A stretch of DNA of 64,000 nucleotides from Brevibacillus sp042683565 (GTDB lineage Bacteria; Bacillota; Bacilli; Brevibacillales; Brevibacillaceae). The stretch spans positions 13,962-77,961 of the forward strand of contig NZ_JBHUJW010000009.1 in the NCBI RefSeq assembly GCF_042683565.1, given 5' to 3'. The translations under genes and the position numbers were made by a program. Numbering within the stretch: position 1 is the first letter of the stretch; each line of letters starts with the position of its first letter. Positions 1-8,273 of this stretch are shown one piece after another. The notes under the pieces are model-generated. The model saw only the letters and a list, made by a program, of their open reading frames with translations. It did not search any database and was not told the DNA's origin.

Positions 1-130
1 AGTAGGCGGGATAGATGGCGATCCGGGGACTGTAACCCGTGAGCGGGACCATCGGCTCGCCGCATTCGCTGGCAGGAGGGGGGCAGGCGGTTTGGTCGTC
101 GAGATTTGCCGGAATCGGTGGAATGTTCAT
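1..130 (-). CDS. Partial N-terminus of a Pro/Cys-rich protein, possibly spore coat (CotJA-like)
   Basis: An ATG at 128-130 on the minus strand is preceded by AAGGAAG at good spacing and opens a frame that runs off the window edge after 43 residues. The visible peptide is rich in proline with two cysteines and ends in GYSPRIAIYPAY. Small Pro/Cys-rich N-termini of this style occur in CotJA-type spore coat proteins, but too little is visible to assign the family. The gene is divergent from the cobalamin operon. The start is well supported; the function is a guess. Confidence 0.45.
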   Translation of the reverse strand, partial: MNIPPIPANLDDQTACPPPASECGEPMVPLTGYSPRIAIYPAY

Positions 131-460
131 CGGGTTCACTTCCTTGCTGATTTTGCCAGGTTTGACTTCAGAAAATGGCAGCGGCAAACCAGTTTTTCGT
201 TAACTGAAATTATAGTTAATTTTCTGCAAGAAGTATATTGCTTGCCAGAAGGAGAGAGCAGACGCGCCATACGAGCGCCGCTGCAAGCTGTGGACCGCTC
301 GCGGGGCACTCGTAATCGGCATTCTGTTCGTAAAAGCAGCAGTAGCCGCCCAGACGGCAAGCACCTTTTCCCCAGCTTTTGCTTGAATCCCGACCGTCAT
401 TTGCTATTATTAAAACAAGTGCCTGTCATAGACGGACGCGACAGATGAATATGTATCGTA
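131..460. other. Intergenic stretch upstream of the cobalamin riboswitch
   Basis: No convincing gene is seen. Open frames here lack ribosome binding sites and any recognisable motif. A possible promoter for the B12 transcript is TTGCTA at 401-406, a 17-base spacer and TGTCAT at 424-429. The -10 match is weak, so this remains tentative. Confidence 0.4.
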
Positions 461-654
461 CAAACAGGTCCTTGCTTCTGTGAATGTCGTTTGCGGAAGG
501 CAAGGTTAAAAGGGAAGTTTGGTGAAAAGCCAACGCGGTCCCGCCACTGTATGAGAGGAGCCCATCTTCACGGCGCAAGCCATCCACTGCCCAATCGGGA
601 GCGGGAAGGAGAAGAAGGGTGATGACGCTCGAGCCAGGAGACCTGCCTGTTTTG
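461..654 (+). promoter_or_regulatory. Cobalamin (adenosylcobalamin) riboswitch
   Basis: The conserved elements occur in order: a P1 strand AAACAGG at 462-468, the GGTTAAAAGGGAA core near 503-517, GGTGAAAAGCC at 520-530, the CGCCACTGT element near 541-550, and the B12 box GAGCCAGGAGACCTGCC at 631-647. The closing CCTGTTTT pairs back to P1. In this family bound adenosylcobalamin lowers expression of the downstream genes. It precedes cobO by about 150 bases and so should govern the whole 20-gene operon. The switching mechanism is not clear; a weak A-rich pairing with a T run near 724-736 could form a terminator. Confidence 0.95.
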
Positions 655-806
655 TGTGTGCACTGATTTCCTTCGGGTCAAAGGAAGAGGTGAGGATTGT
701 TGCATGCTGCCATCCGCGCTTTGCTTTCCTTTTTTCGTAAAAGAAGGAGAACAAGGCGTTTTTATTTGCATGAAGCAGTCCCATCAACTTTTTTGGAGGA
801 TTCCCA

Positions 807-1355
807 ATGACAAAACAAGAGGCAAAACGCGGACTGCTGTTGGTGTATACAGGCGACGGTAAAGGAAAGACGACGGCAGCGCTCGGGCTGGCGGTTCGCG
901 CGACCGGGCGGGGCAAAAAGGTGTTGGTGGTGCAGTTCATCAAGTCGCCGGAGCGGACGTACGGGGAGAAGATCGTCTTTGACAAGATCGGAATCGAGAT
1001 CGTGCAGAAAGGGAGCGGCTTTACGTGGACGAAGACGCCCGAGGAGCATCGCGCAGCCTTGCAGGAGGCGTGGAGGTACGCGAAGGAGCGGCTGCTCGGC
1101 GGCGCCTACGATGTCGTCATTTTCGACGAACTGAACAACGCTTTGGCCATCGACAGCTTTCCCATTGACGACGTGCTGCCGCTCGCGGATGTGCTGGAGA
1201 CGATCAAAAGCCGGCCGAAGCATATCCATCTCGTCATCACGGGACGCAGCGCGCGCCAGGAAATCATCGAGATGGCGGACCTGGTGACGGAGATGAAGCC
1301 AATCAAGCACTACTACGACGAAGGCATTCCCGCCGTGCTGGGGGTCGAATTTTGA
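807..1355 (+). CDS. cobO: Cob(I)yrinic acid a,c-diamide adenosyltransferase
   Basis: A 182-residue enzyme of the CobA/CobO/BtuR family, which transfers the 5'-deoxyadenosyl group of ATP to the cobalt of corrinoids, forming the Co-C bond. The N-terminus carries the P-loop TGDGKGKTTAALG (about residues 15-27) typical of the family, and the length is normal. The ATG is preceded by TTGGAGGA at good spacing. It is the first gene after the riboswitch, and its stop overlaps the next start as TGATG. Placing adenosylation first is common in Firmicute B12 operons. Confidence 0.95.
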   Translation: MTKQEAKRGLLLVYTGDGKGKTTAALGLAVRATGRGKKVLVVQFIKSPERTYGEKIVFDKIGIEIVQKGSGFTWTKTPEEHRAALQEAWRYAKERLLGGAYDVVIFDELNNALAIDSFPIDDVLPLADVLETIKSRPKHIHLVITGRSARQEIIEMADLVTEMKPIKHYYDEGIPAVLGVEF

Positions 1356-2461
1356 TGGGCGTGCTGGAGACGTACGGGCATGGCGGCGACCTGTGGACGG
1401 CGGCGCAGCGGTTCGGCGTGGCCCCGGGCGACTTTCTCGACTACAGCGCGAACATCAATCCGCTCGGGCTGCCGCCAAGCGTCCGGGAAATGCTGCTCGC
1501 CTCGCTGGCGGAGGTCACGCGATACCCGGACCCCGGTCATCGGCAGTTCCGTCAGGCTTTGGCCGCACGTCTGGAATTGCCGGAAGCGTGGCTTTTGCCC
1601 GCGAACGGGGCGGCGGAGGCGATGGCGCTGGCGATTCTCGGCCTCGCGCCGCAGACGGTCGGCGTGGTGTACCCGTGCTTTTCCGAATACGCCCAGCTGG
1701 CCCGGCAGTTCGGCGCCCAGGTCATCGGCTGCTGCGGTCGGGAGGAGCTGGGCTTCAAGCCGGACACAGATGAGCTGTACCGTCTGTTTGAAGCGAGCGA
1801 TCTCGTCTTCGTCGGCTCGCCGAACAATCCGACAGGCATTCTGTACACGCCGCAGGAGCTGCGGCAAATGGCGGACTGGGCGCAAGAGACGAAGACGTGG
1901 CTGGTCGTGGACGAAGCCTTTCTCGACTTCGTGCAGGAGGAGCGGCAGTTTACGCTGGCGAGCAATCTGGAGCGCTATCCCCGCGTCATTCTCATGCGCT
2001 CGATGACCAAGATGTACGCCATTCCCGGGTTGCGGCTCGGCTATGCCATCGCCCAGCCCGAGGTGATCGGGCGGATGCGCGCCAAACAGGTGAGCTGGAG
2101 CGTCAATGCGCTGGCGCTGCGGGCAGGAGAGCTGTGCCTCGCGGAGCAGGCGTATGAGCGGCAGACGCGGGCGCTGATCGCTCGCGAGCGGGAATACCTC
2201 GCCGGATTTATTCGCAGCGAGCTGGGCTGGCGGGTGTGGCCGGGCGAGGCGAACTTCTTGCTGCTGCGCACGCCGGCGGACAGGACAGCAGAACAGCTGC
2301 AGGCGATGCTTGGCAAAAAAGGCATCCTCGTCCGGAGCTGCGCCATGTATCCGGGGCTGACTGTCCATGATGTGCGGATCGCGGTGCGCGGACGCTCAGA
2401 CAACGAGCGGCTGACGGCGGCCTTGCGTGACGTCTGGCGCGAGGGGAGGTGGGCCGAGTGA
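1355..2461 (+). CDS. cobD: L-threonine-O-3-phosphate decarboxylase (class I/II aminotransferase fold)
   Basis: A PLP-dependent protein of the HisC/CobD family, which makes (R)-1-aminopropan-2-O-yl phosphate, the linker joined to the corrin by CbiB. Visible family features are GSPNNPTGILY, VVDEAFLDF and the PLP-lysine motif MRSMTKMYAIPGLRLGY. The ATG at 1355 overlaps the cobO stop (TGATG); a TTG three bases earlier is less likely. HisC paralogues look similar, but the setting between cobO and cobU makes CobD the best call. Confidence 0.9.
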   Translation: MGVLETYGHGGDLWTAAQRFGVAPGDFLDYSANINPLGLPPSVREMLLASLAEVTRYPDPGHRQFRQALAARLELPEAWLLPANGAAEAMALAILGLAPQTVGVVYPCFSEYAQLARQFGAQVIGCCGREELGFKPDTDELYRLFEASDLVFVGSPNNPTGILYTPQELRQMADWAQETKTWLVVDEAFLDFVQEERQFTLASNLERYPRVILMRSMTKMYAIPGLRLGYAIAQPEVIGRMRAKQVSWSVNALALRAGELCLAEQAYERQTRALIAREREYLAGFIRSELGWRVWPGEANFLLLRTPADRTAEQLQAMLGKKGILVRSCAMYPGLTVHDVRIAVRGRSDNERLTAALRDVWREGRWAE

Positions 2462-3003
2462 GTGTCATTCTGGTGACGGGAGGTGTCCGTTCCGGCAAGA
2501 GCCGCTTCGCGGAAGAGCTGGCGGAGCGGACGAGCGAATCGGTGATCTACGTGGCTACGGGAGAAGCGTGGGATGAAGAAATGTCTCTGCGCATCGCTCG
2601 GCACAAAGCTCGCAGGCCTGCAAGCTGGGGCTGCCTGGAAGCGGGCGGGCGGCTGGCGGAATCGCTGGAAGCGTCCGCGAACTATGAAGTCGTGCTCGTC
2701 GATTGTCTGTCGACATGGGTGAGCAATCGGCTGATGAGCGTGCCCGAGGAGCAGTGGCGCAGCGAAGCGATCTCGCGGGACGTGCTGCGCGAGGCAAAGG
2801 AGTGGCTCGCTGCTGTGGCGAAGCGCGGCGAGAGCCAGACGGTTATCGCCGTGACCAGCGAGGTCGGTCTCGGCGGCGTGGCAATGAACCGGCTGGGCCG
2901 CTGGTTCGCTGACGTGCTGGGGGATGTCAACCAGCTGGCGGCGCGGCAAGCCGAGACGGTCTACGCGGTCATGGCGGGCATTCCGTGGAGGATCAAAGGA
3001 TGA
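2458..3003 (+). CDS. cobU: Adenosylcobinamide kinase / adenosylcobinamide-phosphate guanylyltransferase
   Basis: This bifunctional enzyme phosphorylates adenosylcobinamide and then attaches GMP from GTP, activating the nucleotide loop. Starting at GTG 2458, the P-loop GGVRSGKS lies at residues 8-15. The RIARHKARRP segment contains the histidine that is guanylylated in this family. About 181 residues is normal length. The GTG overlaps the cobD stop as GTGA and follows GGGGAGG at proper spacing; an in-frame GTG at 2449 sits too close to that site. Confidence 0.93.
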   Translation: MSVILVTGGVRSGKSRFAEELAERTSESVIYVATGEAWDEEMSLRIARHKARRPASWGCLEAGGRLAESLEASANYEVVLVDCLSTWVSNRLMSVPEEQWRSEAISRDVLREAKEWLAAVAKRGESQTVIAVTSEVGLGGVAMNRLGRWFADVLGDVNQLAARQAETVYAVMAGIPWRIKG

Positions 3004-3737
3004 ACGCGCTGTGGCATGCCATTGCATTTTTTACGAGAATTCCGGTTCCGTGGCTTACGCCCTCCGAGAAGGCGTGGAAACAGAGTGTCAATGCGTATCC
3101 GGTTGTCGGGATCGTGATCGGGCTGGTGCTGTGCGGCGTACATCAGGCGGCGCTCTGGCTGTTTGGGCCGCTGGTAGCCGCCGTATTGACGCTCGCGGCG
3201 TGGGTGTACACCACGGGTGGACTGCATCTGGACGGCTGGATGGATCTGGCCGATGGGCTGGGCAGCAGCCGACCGCGCGAGCAAGTGCTGCAAATCATGA
3301 AAGACAGCCGGGTCGGCGCGATGGGCGTCCTGGCGGCGGTGCTGCTGCTGCTGCTCAAAGCGGCAGCGCTGGCGGAGTTGTCCCGCGCGGAATGGACGCT
3401 GCTGCTGCTCGCCCCGTTTGCGGCCCGCACGCATGTCTTATTGTCCATCTGGTTCTGGCCGTATTTGTCGGCGGAAAAAGGCATCGGCAAGGGCATTCGC
3501 GAAGGGCTGTCCCCTGCTTCCATCTGGCTGGGCTACATCGTGCTGACGGCTGCGGGCTGGCTGCTCGGCGGTTGGGCAGCCGTGACGGCGATTGGGGTAT
3601 CGCTGCTGTTTGCCCTCTGGTTTTCGCGCACGATTGCAGGCAAGCTGGGCGGCTTGAACGGCGACTGCTATGGCGCGGTCATCGAGAGCGGCGAGGCGGT
3701 TATGCTGCTCGTCCTGGCAGGGAGCTGGTGGGGATGA
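3000..3737 (+). CDS. cobS: Adenosylcobinamide-GDP ribazoletransferase (cobalamin synthase)
   Basis: Integral membrane enzyme joining adenosylcobinamide-GDP to alpha-ribazole (or its phosphate), the last assembly step of cobalamin. The N-terminus AIAFFTRIPVPW and the GGLHLDGWMDLADGLG motif are hallmarks of CobS, and the acidic residues there are thought to bind the metal-nucleotide. Several hydrophobic membrane spans follow. It has about 245 residues. The ATG at 3000 overlaps the cobU stop (ATGA) and follows GGAGG; an earlier in-frame ATG at 2985 is less likely. Confidence 0.94.
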   Translation: MNALWHAIAFFTRIPVPWLTPSEKAWKQSVNAYPVVGIVIGLVLCGVHQAALWLFGPLVAAVLTLAAWVYTTGGLHLDGWMDLADGLGSSRPREQVLQIMKDSRVGAMGVLAAVLLLLLKAAALAELSRAEWTLLLLAPFAARTHVLLSIWFWPYLSAEKGIGKGIREGLSPASIWLGYIVLTAAGWLLGGWAAVTAIGVSLLFALWFSRTIAGKLGGLNGDCYGAVIESGEAVMLLVLAGSWWG

Positions 3738-4450
3738 AGTGGCTTTGGATTCGCCACGGCGAGACGGATATGAACCGGCAGAAGCGGTATGTGGGACACA
3801 GCGACGTACCTTTGAACGAGCGGGGGCAGTTTGCAGCAAAGGAACTGGCGAAACGGTGGGCATCTGCGAAGGATGGGGCTGTGCGGATTTACTCCAGCGA
3901 CCTGTGCCGATGCGTGCAGACGGCCCAGCCGCTGGCGCAGGCGTGGGGCGTCCAAATTGCGACGGTGTCGGCCCTGCGCGAGCTGTCTTTTGGCGACTGG
4001 GAGCTTTTTACATACGAACAATTGATGGCGCACGATGCGAAGCGGGCTGCCCGCTGGTACGACGATCCGCTCGACTGCGCTCCGCCAAACGGCGAGAGCC
4101 TGCGGCAGCTGGGCGAACGGGTCGGTTCGTGGCTGCGGGGCGTGCTGGCGGAGCTGACTGCGCTACGGAACAGGCATGGCGCTGCTCGGTTGGGATGCGG
4201 CGCCGTAGACGAGGCTTTTCCCGAACTGATCGCTGTCGTCACGCACGGCGGGGTCATCCGCTGGTTCCAGGCAGCGTGGCTTGCGCAAGACCCGGAGCGC
4301 TACTGGCAGACAGCCGGCCTTTTGCCCGGCGAGGCGCTGCTCGTGGAATGGGACGGCCAGCGCTGGACAGTGCCATCTGCGGAAGTGAAGACCATGATGG
4401 AGGAGCACGATGATAGAGGCAATGATACTGACGGCAGCCTACCTGATTGA
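3734..4450 (+). CDS. cobC: Alpha-ribazole phosphatase (histidine phosphatase family)
   Basis: A phosphoglycerate-mutase-like phosphatase with the catalytic RHGE motif at residues 7-10 (phospho-accepting His8) and the second histidine in VVTHGGV. In B12 synthesis it removes the phosphate of alpha-ribazole 5'-phosphate or adenosylcobalamin phosphate. The ATG overlaps the cobS stop as ATGA. The C-terminal tail overlaps cbiB by 41 bases, longer than other junctions in the operon. General sugar-phosphate phosphatases share these motifs, so the specific role rests on context. Confidence 0.85.
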   Translation: MKWLWIRHGETDMNRQKRYVGHSDVPLNERGQFAAKELAKRWASAKDGAVRIYSSDLCRCVQTAQPLAQAWGVQIATVSALRELSFGDWELFTYEQLMAHDAKRAARWYDDPLDCAPPNGESLRQLGERVGSWLRGVLAELTALRNRHGAARLGCGAVDEAFPELIAVVTHGGVIRWFQAAWLAQDPERYWQTAGLLPGEALLVEWDGQRWTVPSAEVKTMMEEHDDRGNDTDGSLPD

Positions 4451-5363
4451 CCGGGTGGTGGGTGACCCTCGCAGCCTGCCCCATCCCGTCGTCATCATCG
4501 GCTGGTGGATTTCCCGGCTGGAGCGGGTCATCCGCGGCGTGTTCAAGCGCGAGGAGCATTTGAAAATGGCGGGTCTCCTGTTTCCGCTCCTGATCGTCAC
4601 GGGGAGCTACGCGGTTGTCTGGCTGATTGTGTGGGCGGCTGCACGGGTGCATCCCGTGCTCGCCTGGCTGGTGAGCGCCTGGCTGATTTCTACGACGATT
4701 GCGACGAAAGGCCTGGCAGATGCGGGCCTGCAGATCGCCGGGCCTCTGACAAAAGGCGATTTGTCAGAGGCGAGACGCTCCCTGTCCATGGTCGTGGGCC
4801 GGGATACGGAACATTTGGACGAATCGGAAATTTGCCGGGGAGCGGTAGAGACGGTGGCGGAAAACATCGTGGACGCGATCGTCTCGCCGCTCATCTACGC
4901 GGCGATCGGCGGGGCGCCTCTGGCGATGGCGTATCGTGCCGCCAACACGCTGGACTCGATGGTTGGCTACAAAAACGCGAAATACGCCAATCTGGGCTGG
5001 GCGTCCGCCCGCTTCGACGACGTGTTGAACTACATTCCTGCCCGCCTTACCGCGCTGCTACTCGTCGTCGCCAGCTTGCTGCAGCGGTTGGACTGGCGGC
5101 AGTGCTGGAAGATCATTCGCCGGGACGCGCATTTGCATCCGAGTCCGAACAGCGGCTTGCCGGAAGCGGCAGTGGCGGGAGCGCTCGGTGTGCAGCTCGG
5201 CGGTCTCAATTTTTACCAAGGAGTTCCGTCGGATCGCGCCAGAATGGGCGATGCGCGCAGGCCGCTGCACGCGGGCGACATCCGCTCGACGGTGCGGCTG
5301 ATGTACGCGGTCTCGCTTTTATGTCTCGTCGCTTGTCTGGCGATTGTCAGCCTGCTTCGCTAA
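4410..5363 (+). CDS. cbiB: Adenosylcobinamide-phosphate synthase
   Basis: A 317-residue membrane protein that attaches aminopropanol phosphate (made by CobD) to adenosylcobyric acid. Family motifs include YLIDRVVGDPRSLPHPV near the N-terminus, the VAENIVDAIVSPL segment, and RAANTLDSMVGYKN in the centre. Hydrophobic segments are spread along its length. The start at 4410 lies inside the cobC frame and is preceded by GGAGGAG. Known as CobD in Pseudomonas nomenclature, which should not be confused with the decarboxylase upstream. Confidence 0.94.
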   Translation: MIEAMILTAAYLIDRVVGDPRSLPHPVVIIGWWISRLERVIRGVFKREEHLKMAGLLFPLLIVTGSYAVVWLIVWAAARVHPVLAWLVSAWLISTTIATKGLADAGLQIAGPLTKGDLSEARRSLSMVVGRDTEHLDESEICRGAVETVAENIVDAIVSPLIYAAIGGAPLAMAYRAANTLDSMVGYKNAKYANLGWASARFDDVLNYIPARLTALLLVVASLLQRLDWRQCWKIIRRDAHLHPSPNSGLPEAAVAGALGVQLGGLNFYQGVPSDRARMGDARRPLHAGDIRSTVRLMYAVSLLCLVACLAIVSLLR

Positions 5364-5434
5364 GGCGGCGGGGAGTCTGTTGAAATAGGGACACTGGCAC
5401 AGGGGAGCACTTGCCAGTGGAGAGGAGGGGCCGT

Positions 5435-7204
5435 ATGAGCGGCAAGTTGTTTGTGATCGGGTTTGGCCCGGGAAGTTTCGAGCACATCACCAAACGGGCG
5501 CGGGAAGCGATTCAGGAGAGCGATGTCATCATTGGCTACTCGACCTACGTGGATCTGATCCGCGAGCTGTTGACCGATCAGGAAATCGTCAGCACGGGGA
5601 TGACAGAGGAAGTGTCGCGCGCGCGGGAAGCCGTGCGCCAGGCCGAGGAGGAAGGGAAAAAGGTAGCCGTGATCTCCAGCGGCGACGCAGGTGTGTACGG
5701 CATGGCCGGACTTGTCTACGAGGTGCTGGTGGAAAAGGGCTGGACGGAGGCGACAGGCGTTCCGGTCGAGATCGTGCCGGGCATTTCTGCAATCAACTCC
5801 TGTGGTGCGCTCCTTGGTGCGCCGATCATGCACGATGCTTGCACGATCAGCTTGAGCGACCACCTGACGCCGTGGGAGCTGATCGCCAGACGGATCGATG
5901 CAGCAGCGATGGCGGACTTCGTCATCGCTCTGTACAACCCGCGCAGCGGACGCCGCACGCGCCAGATCGTGGAGGCGCAGCTCATTCTCTTGCAATACCG
6001 CTCGCCGGATACGCCGGTCGGGATCGTGAAAAGCGCTTTCCGCGAGCGGGAGCACGTCGTCGTCACGACATTGGCGCAGATGCTCGAGCACGACATCGGC
6101 ATGCTGACGACGGTGATCGTCGGCAATTCGTCTACTTTTGTCTACGACGGCAAAATGATCACGCCGCGCGGCTACCAGCGCAAGTACACCTTGACGGCAG
6201 ATGAGCAGCCGCTCAAGCCGCATCAGCGCCTGCGCGTGGAAAATGAGCCGTGGTCGCTGGAGGCGGCAAGCGAGGGGCAGAAGGAAGGGGCGGGCTCGAT
6301 CGCCGCAGCTCCGTCCCGTCGCGCAGACCATCTGGACGGCTCGCTGTCGCTTGACACCAGGGCAGCAACGCATGATACCGGTGCCGCTGCCGCCCAAGCC
6401 GCGACGGCTGTCCTCGAAGCGCCGCCCGCAAGACAGGCGGAGCGGTCGCCGCTCGACTGGGCGATGCAGGCCTTGGCCATTGCCAACGAGGCCAAGGGAA
6501 TCGAGACGCAGCCTGCCGCCTCAATCGGCGCGCGCACGGCCGCTTCCTTCGCGCCGGAAATGATTTTCGAGTGCGCGGTCAGTCCGGGCGTCGCCAACAA
6601 GAAGATTACGCCGCAGCAAATGCTCGCTCTCGCCGAGGCTGCGGGGGAAAAAGGCGAGCTGGAATACACGCCGCACCATCAGATCATCCTGCGTGTGCCG
6701 ACGGCCAATCCGGAGGGCATCACGGCTCGGCTGCGCCAGCTCGGACTTATCCTCTCCCCGATCGGAGATGTTGTACAGGTCAAGGCCTGCGATTTTTGCG
6801 ACGGCGAGAAAAAGGACGGCATTCCGTACGCGGAGGAGCTGTACCAGAAGCTCGGCGGCAAGGAAATGCCCAAGGAACTGAAAATCGGCTTCAACGGCTG
6901 CGGCATGGCTTGCTACGGGGCAGTCAAGGAAGATATCGGCATCGTGTTTCGCAAAGGGAAGTTCGACCTGTTCCTGGGAGCGAAAACGGTGGGACGCAAC
7001 GCGCATGCAGGCATCCCGGTCGCGGAAGGCATCCCGAAGGAAGAGATCGTGCCCCTGGTCGAGCGCATCGTGACGCGGTTCAAGCAGGAGGCGTTTCCCA
7101 ATGAACGCTTCCACAAGTTTTTCCAGCGGGTCGGCGAGCTGGAAGGCTACGCATGGCGGGAGCCGGCGAAGGCAGAGATCGAGAGCGCGGCGTGCGGAGA
7201 CTAG
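5435..7204 (+). CDS. cbiH: CbiH60: cobalt-factor III (precorrin-3B C17) methyltransferase fused to a nitrite/sulfite-reductase-like Fe-S domain
   Basis: The 589-residue protein has an N-terminal SAM-dependent tetrapyrrole methylase domain (about 1-250) with FGPGSFEHIT, SSGDAGVYGMAG and VPGISAINS. An Ala-rich linker (about 260-360) leads to a nitrite/sulfite-reductase-like domain (about 370-580) with candidate Fe-S ligands in ACDFCDG (Cys452, Cys455) and GCGMACYG (Cys489, Cys493). This layout matches CbiH60 of Bacillus megaterium, which does C17 methylation with ring contraction in the anaerobic pathway. The ATG at 5435 follows GAGGAGGGG. The gene begins after a 71-base gap, one of the few in the operon. 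Confidence 0.93.
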   Translation: MSGKLFVIGFGPGSFEHITKRAREAIQESDVIIGYSTYVDLIRELLTDQEIVSTGMTEEVSRAREAVRQAEEEGKKVAVISSGDAGVYGMAGLVYEVLVEKGWTEATGVPVEIVPGISAINSCGALLGAPIMHDACTISLSDHLTPWELIARRIDAAAMADFVIALYNPRSGRRTRQIVEAQLILLQYRSPDTPVGIVKSAFREREHVVVTTLAQMLEHDIGMLTTVIVGNSSTFVYDGKMITPRGYQRKYTLTADEQPLKPHQRLRVENEPWSLEAASEGQKEGAGSIAAAPSRRADHLDGSLSLDTRAATHDTGAAAAQAATAVLEAPPARQAERSPLDWAMQALAIANEAKGIETQPAASIGARTAASFAPEMIFECAVSPGVANKKITPQQMLALAEAAGEKGELEYTPHHQIILRVPTANPEGITARLRQLGLILSPIGDVVQVKACDFCDGEKKDGIPYAEELYQKLGGKEMPKELKIGFNGCGMACYGAVKEDIGIVFRKGKFDLFLGAKTVGRNAHAGIPVAEGIPKEEIVPLVERIVTRFKQEAFPNERFHKFFQRVGELEGYAWREPAKAEIESAACGD

Positions 7205-7295
7205 CGCACGGCAGCTCGTGCGAACGGATGGAGCAGGGCTGGCCGGTGCGCCGTGCAAAGCCTTGACAACAGCAACCACTCAAGGAGGAGATTCA

Positions 7296-8261
7296 ATGGA
7301 CGCGGTACTTTTCGTCGGCCACGGCAGCAAGGACCCGGACGGGAATGAAGAAATCAGGCAGTTTGTGGCGATGCTCGAACCGGAGCTGGACGTGCCGATC
7401 ATCGAGACGTGCTTTCTCGAGTTCGAGCGCCCCGACATGCTGCAAGGACTGAATACGTGCGTAAAGCGGGGGGCGACACGGGTAGCTGTCATTCCGATTA
7501 TCCTGTTCTCGGCGGGACATGCGAAAATCCACATCCCGGCGGCGATTGACGAGGCGAGGGAGCTGCACCCGCACGTGCAGTTCATCTATGGCCGCCCGAT
7601 CGGCATTCACGACGAGGTCATCAACATCCTGACGACGCGGATGAACGAGGCGGGGTTTACGTCCGGCGAAGCGCATGACGATCTGGCTGTGCTGGTCATC
7701 GGTCGGGGCAGCAGCGATGCGGACGCCAACAGCGATATTTACAAAATGTCCCGCCTGTTCTGGGAGCGTTTCAAGGCAAAGTGGGTCGAGACGGCTTTCA
7801 TGGGTGTTACCTACCCGCTGTATGAAGAAGGGATCGAGCGCTGCCTGAAGCTCGGCGCCCGCCACGTCGTGGTGCTGCCGTATTTCCTGTTCACCGGCGT
7901 GCTGATCAAGCGGATGAGCGACCAGCTGGAGCAGTTCCGGGCGAAGTATCCCGAGGCACAGTTCACGATGGCTGAATATTTCGGGTTCCACCCGCTGCTC
8001 AAGGACGTGCTGAAGGACCGCGTGGAGGAAGCCTTGCACGGCGAAGTCAAGCTCAATTGCGACACGTGTCAGTACAGGCTGGCGGCGATGGAGCACATCG
8101 ACCACCACCATCATCACCACCACGACGATGGGCACGGACATGGGCACCACCATCACCATCATCACAGTCATGATCATAACCACGATCACAGTCACGACCA
8201 CAGCCACGGACACGATCACAGCCACGACCATGATCGCAAACACGACCACGTGACCAGGTAG
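7296..8261 (+). CDS. cbiX: Sirohydrochlorin cobaltochelatase, long form with CxxC motif and histidine-rich tail
   Basis: CbiX inserts Co2+ into sirohydrochlorin, the committing early step of the anaerobic route. The 321-residue protein has the two-lobed chelatase fold: the N-lobe shows VGHGSKD and SAGHAKIHIP, whose histidines bind metal, and the second lobe shows VIGRGSSD. After the fold come NCDTCQYR, a CxxC like that of the Fe-S-bearing B. megaterium enzyme, and a tail of about 50 residues holding some 29 histidines with Asp, Ser and Gly. The tail probably binds or stores cobalt. ATG at 7296 follows AAGGAGGAG. Confidence 0.94.
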   Translation: MDAVLFVGHGSKDPDGNEEIRQFVAMLEPELDVPIIETCFLEFERPDMLQGLNTCVKRGATRVAVIPIILFSAGHAKIHIPAAIDEARELHPHVQFIYGRPIGIHDEVINILTTRMNEAGFTSGEAHDDLAVLVIGRGSSDADANSDIYKMSRLFWERFKAKWVETAFMGVTYPLYEEGIERCLKLGARHVVVLPYFLFTGVLIKRMSDQLEQFRAKYPEAQFTMAEYFGFHPLLKDVLKDRVEEALHGEVKLNCDTCQYRLAAMEHIDHHHHHHHDDGHGHGHHHHHHHSHDHNHDHSHDHSHGHDHSHDHDRKHDHVTR

Positions 8262-8273
8262 GAGGGACGCCAG

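Noticed and set aside
92..448. 118-codon frame before the riboswitch
   Set aside because: No ribosome binding site, no motif, and it overlaps a better supported divergent start at 130.
2924..3733. Apparent long extension upstream of cobC in the same frame
   Set aside because: It lies wholly across cobS in another frame, is Arg/Gly-rich and has no motif. The RHGE start at 3734 with ATGA overlap explains the gene.
8101..8250. CAC/CAT-rich tract as a possible CRISPR or satellite repeat
   Set aside because: It is the coding sequence of the CbiX histidine tail in frame; the repeats have no spacer structure.
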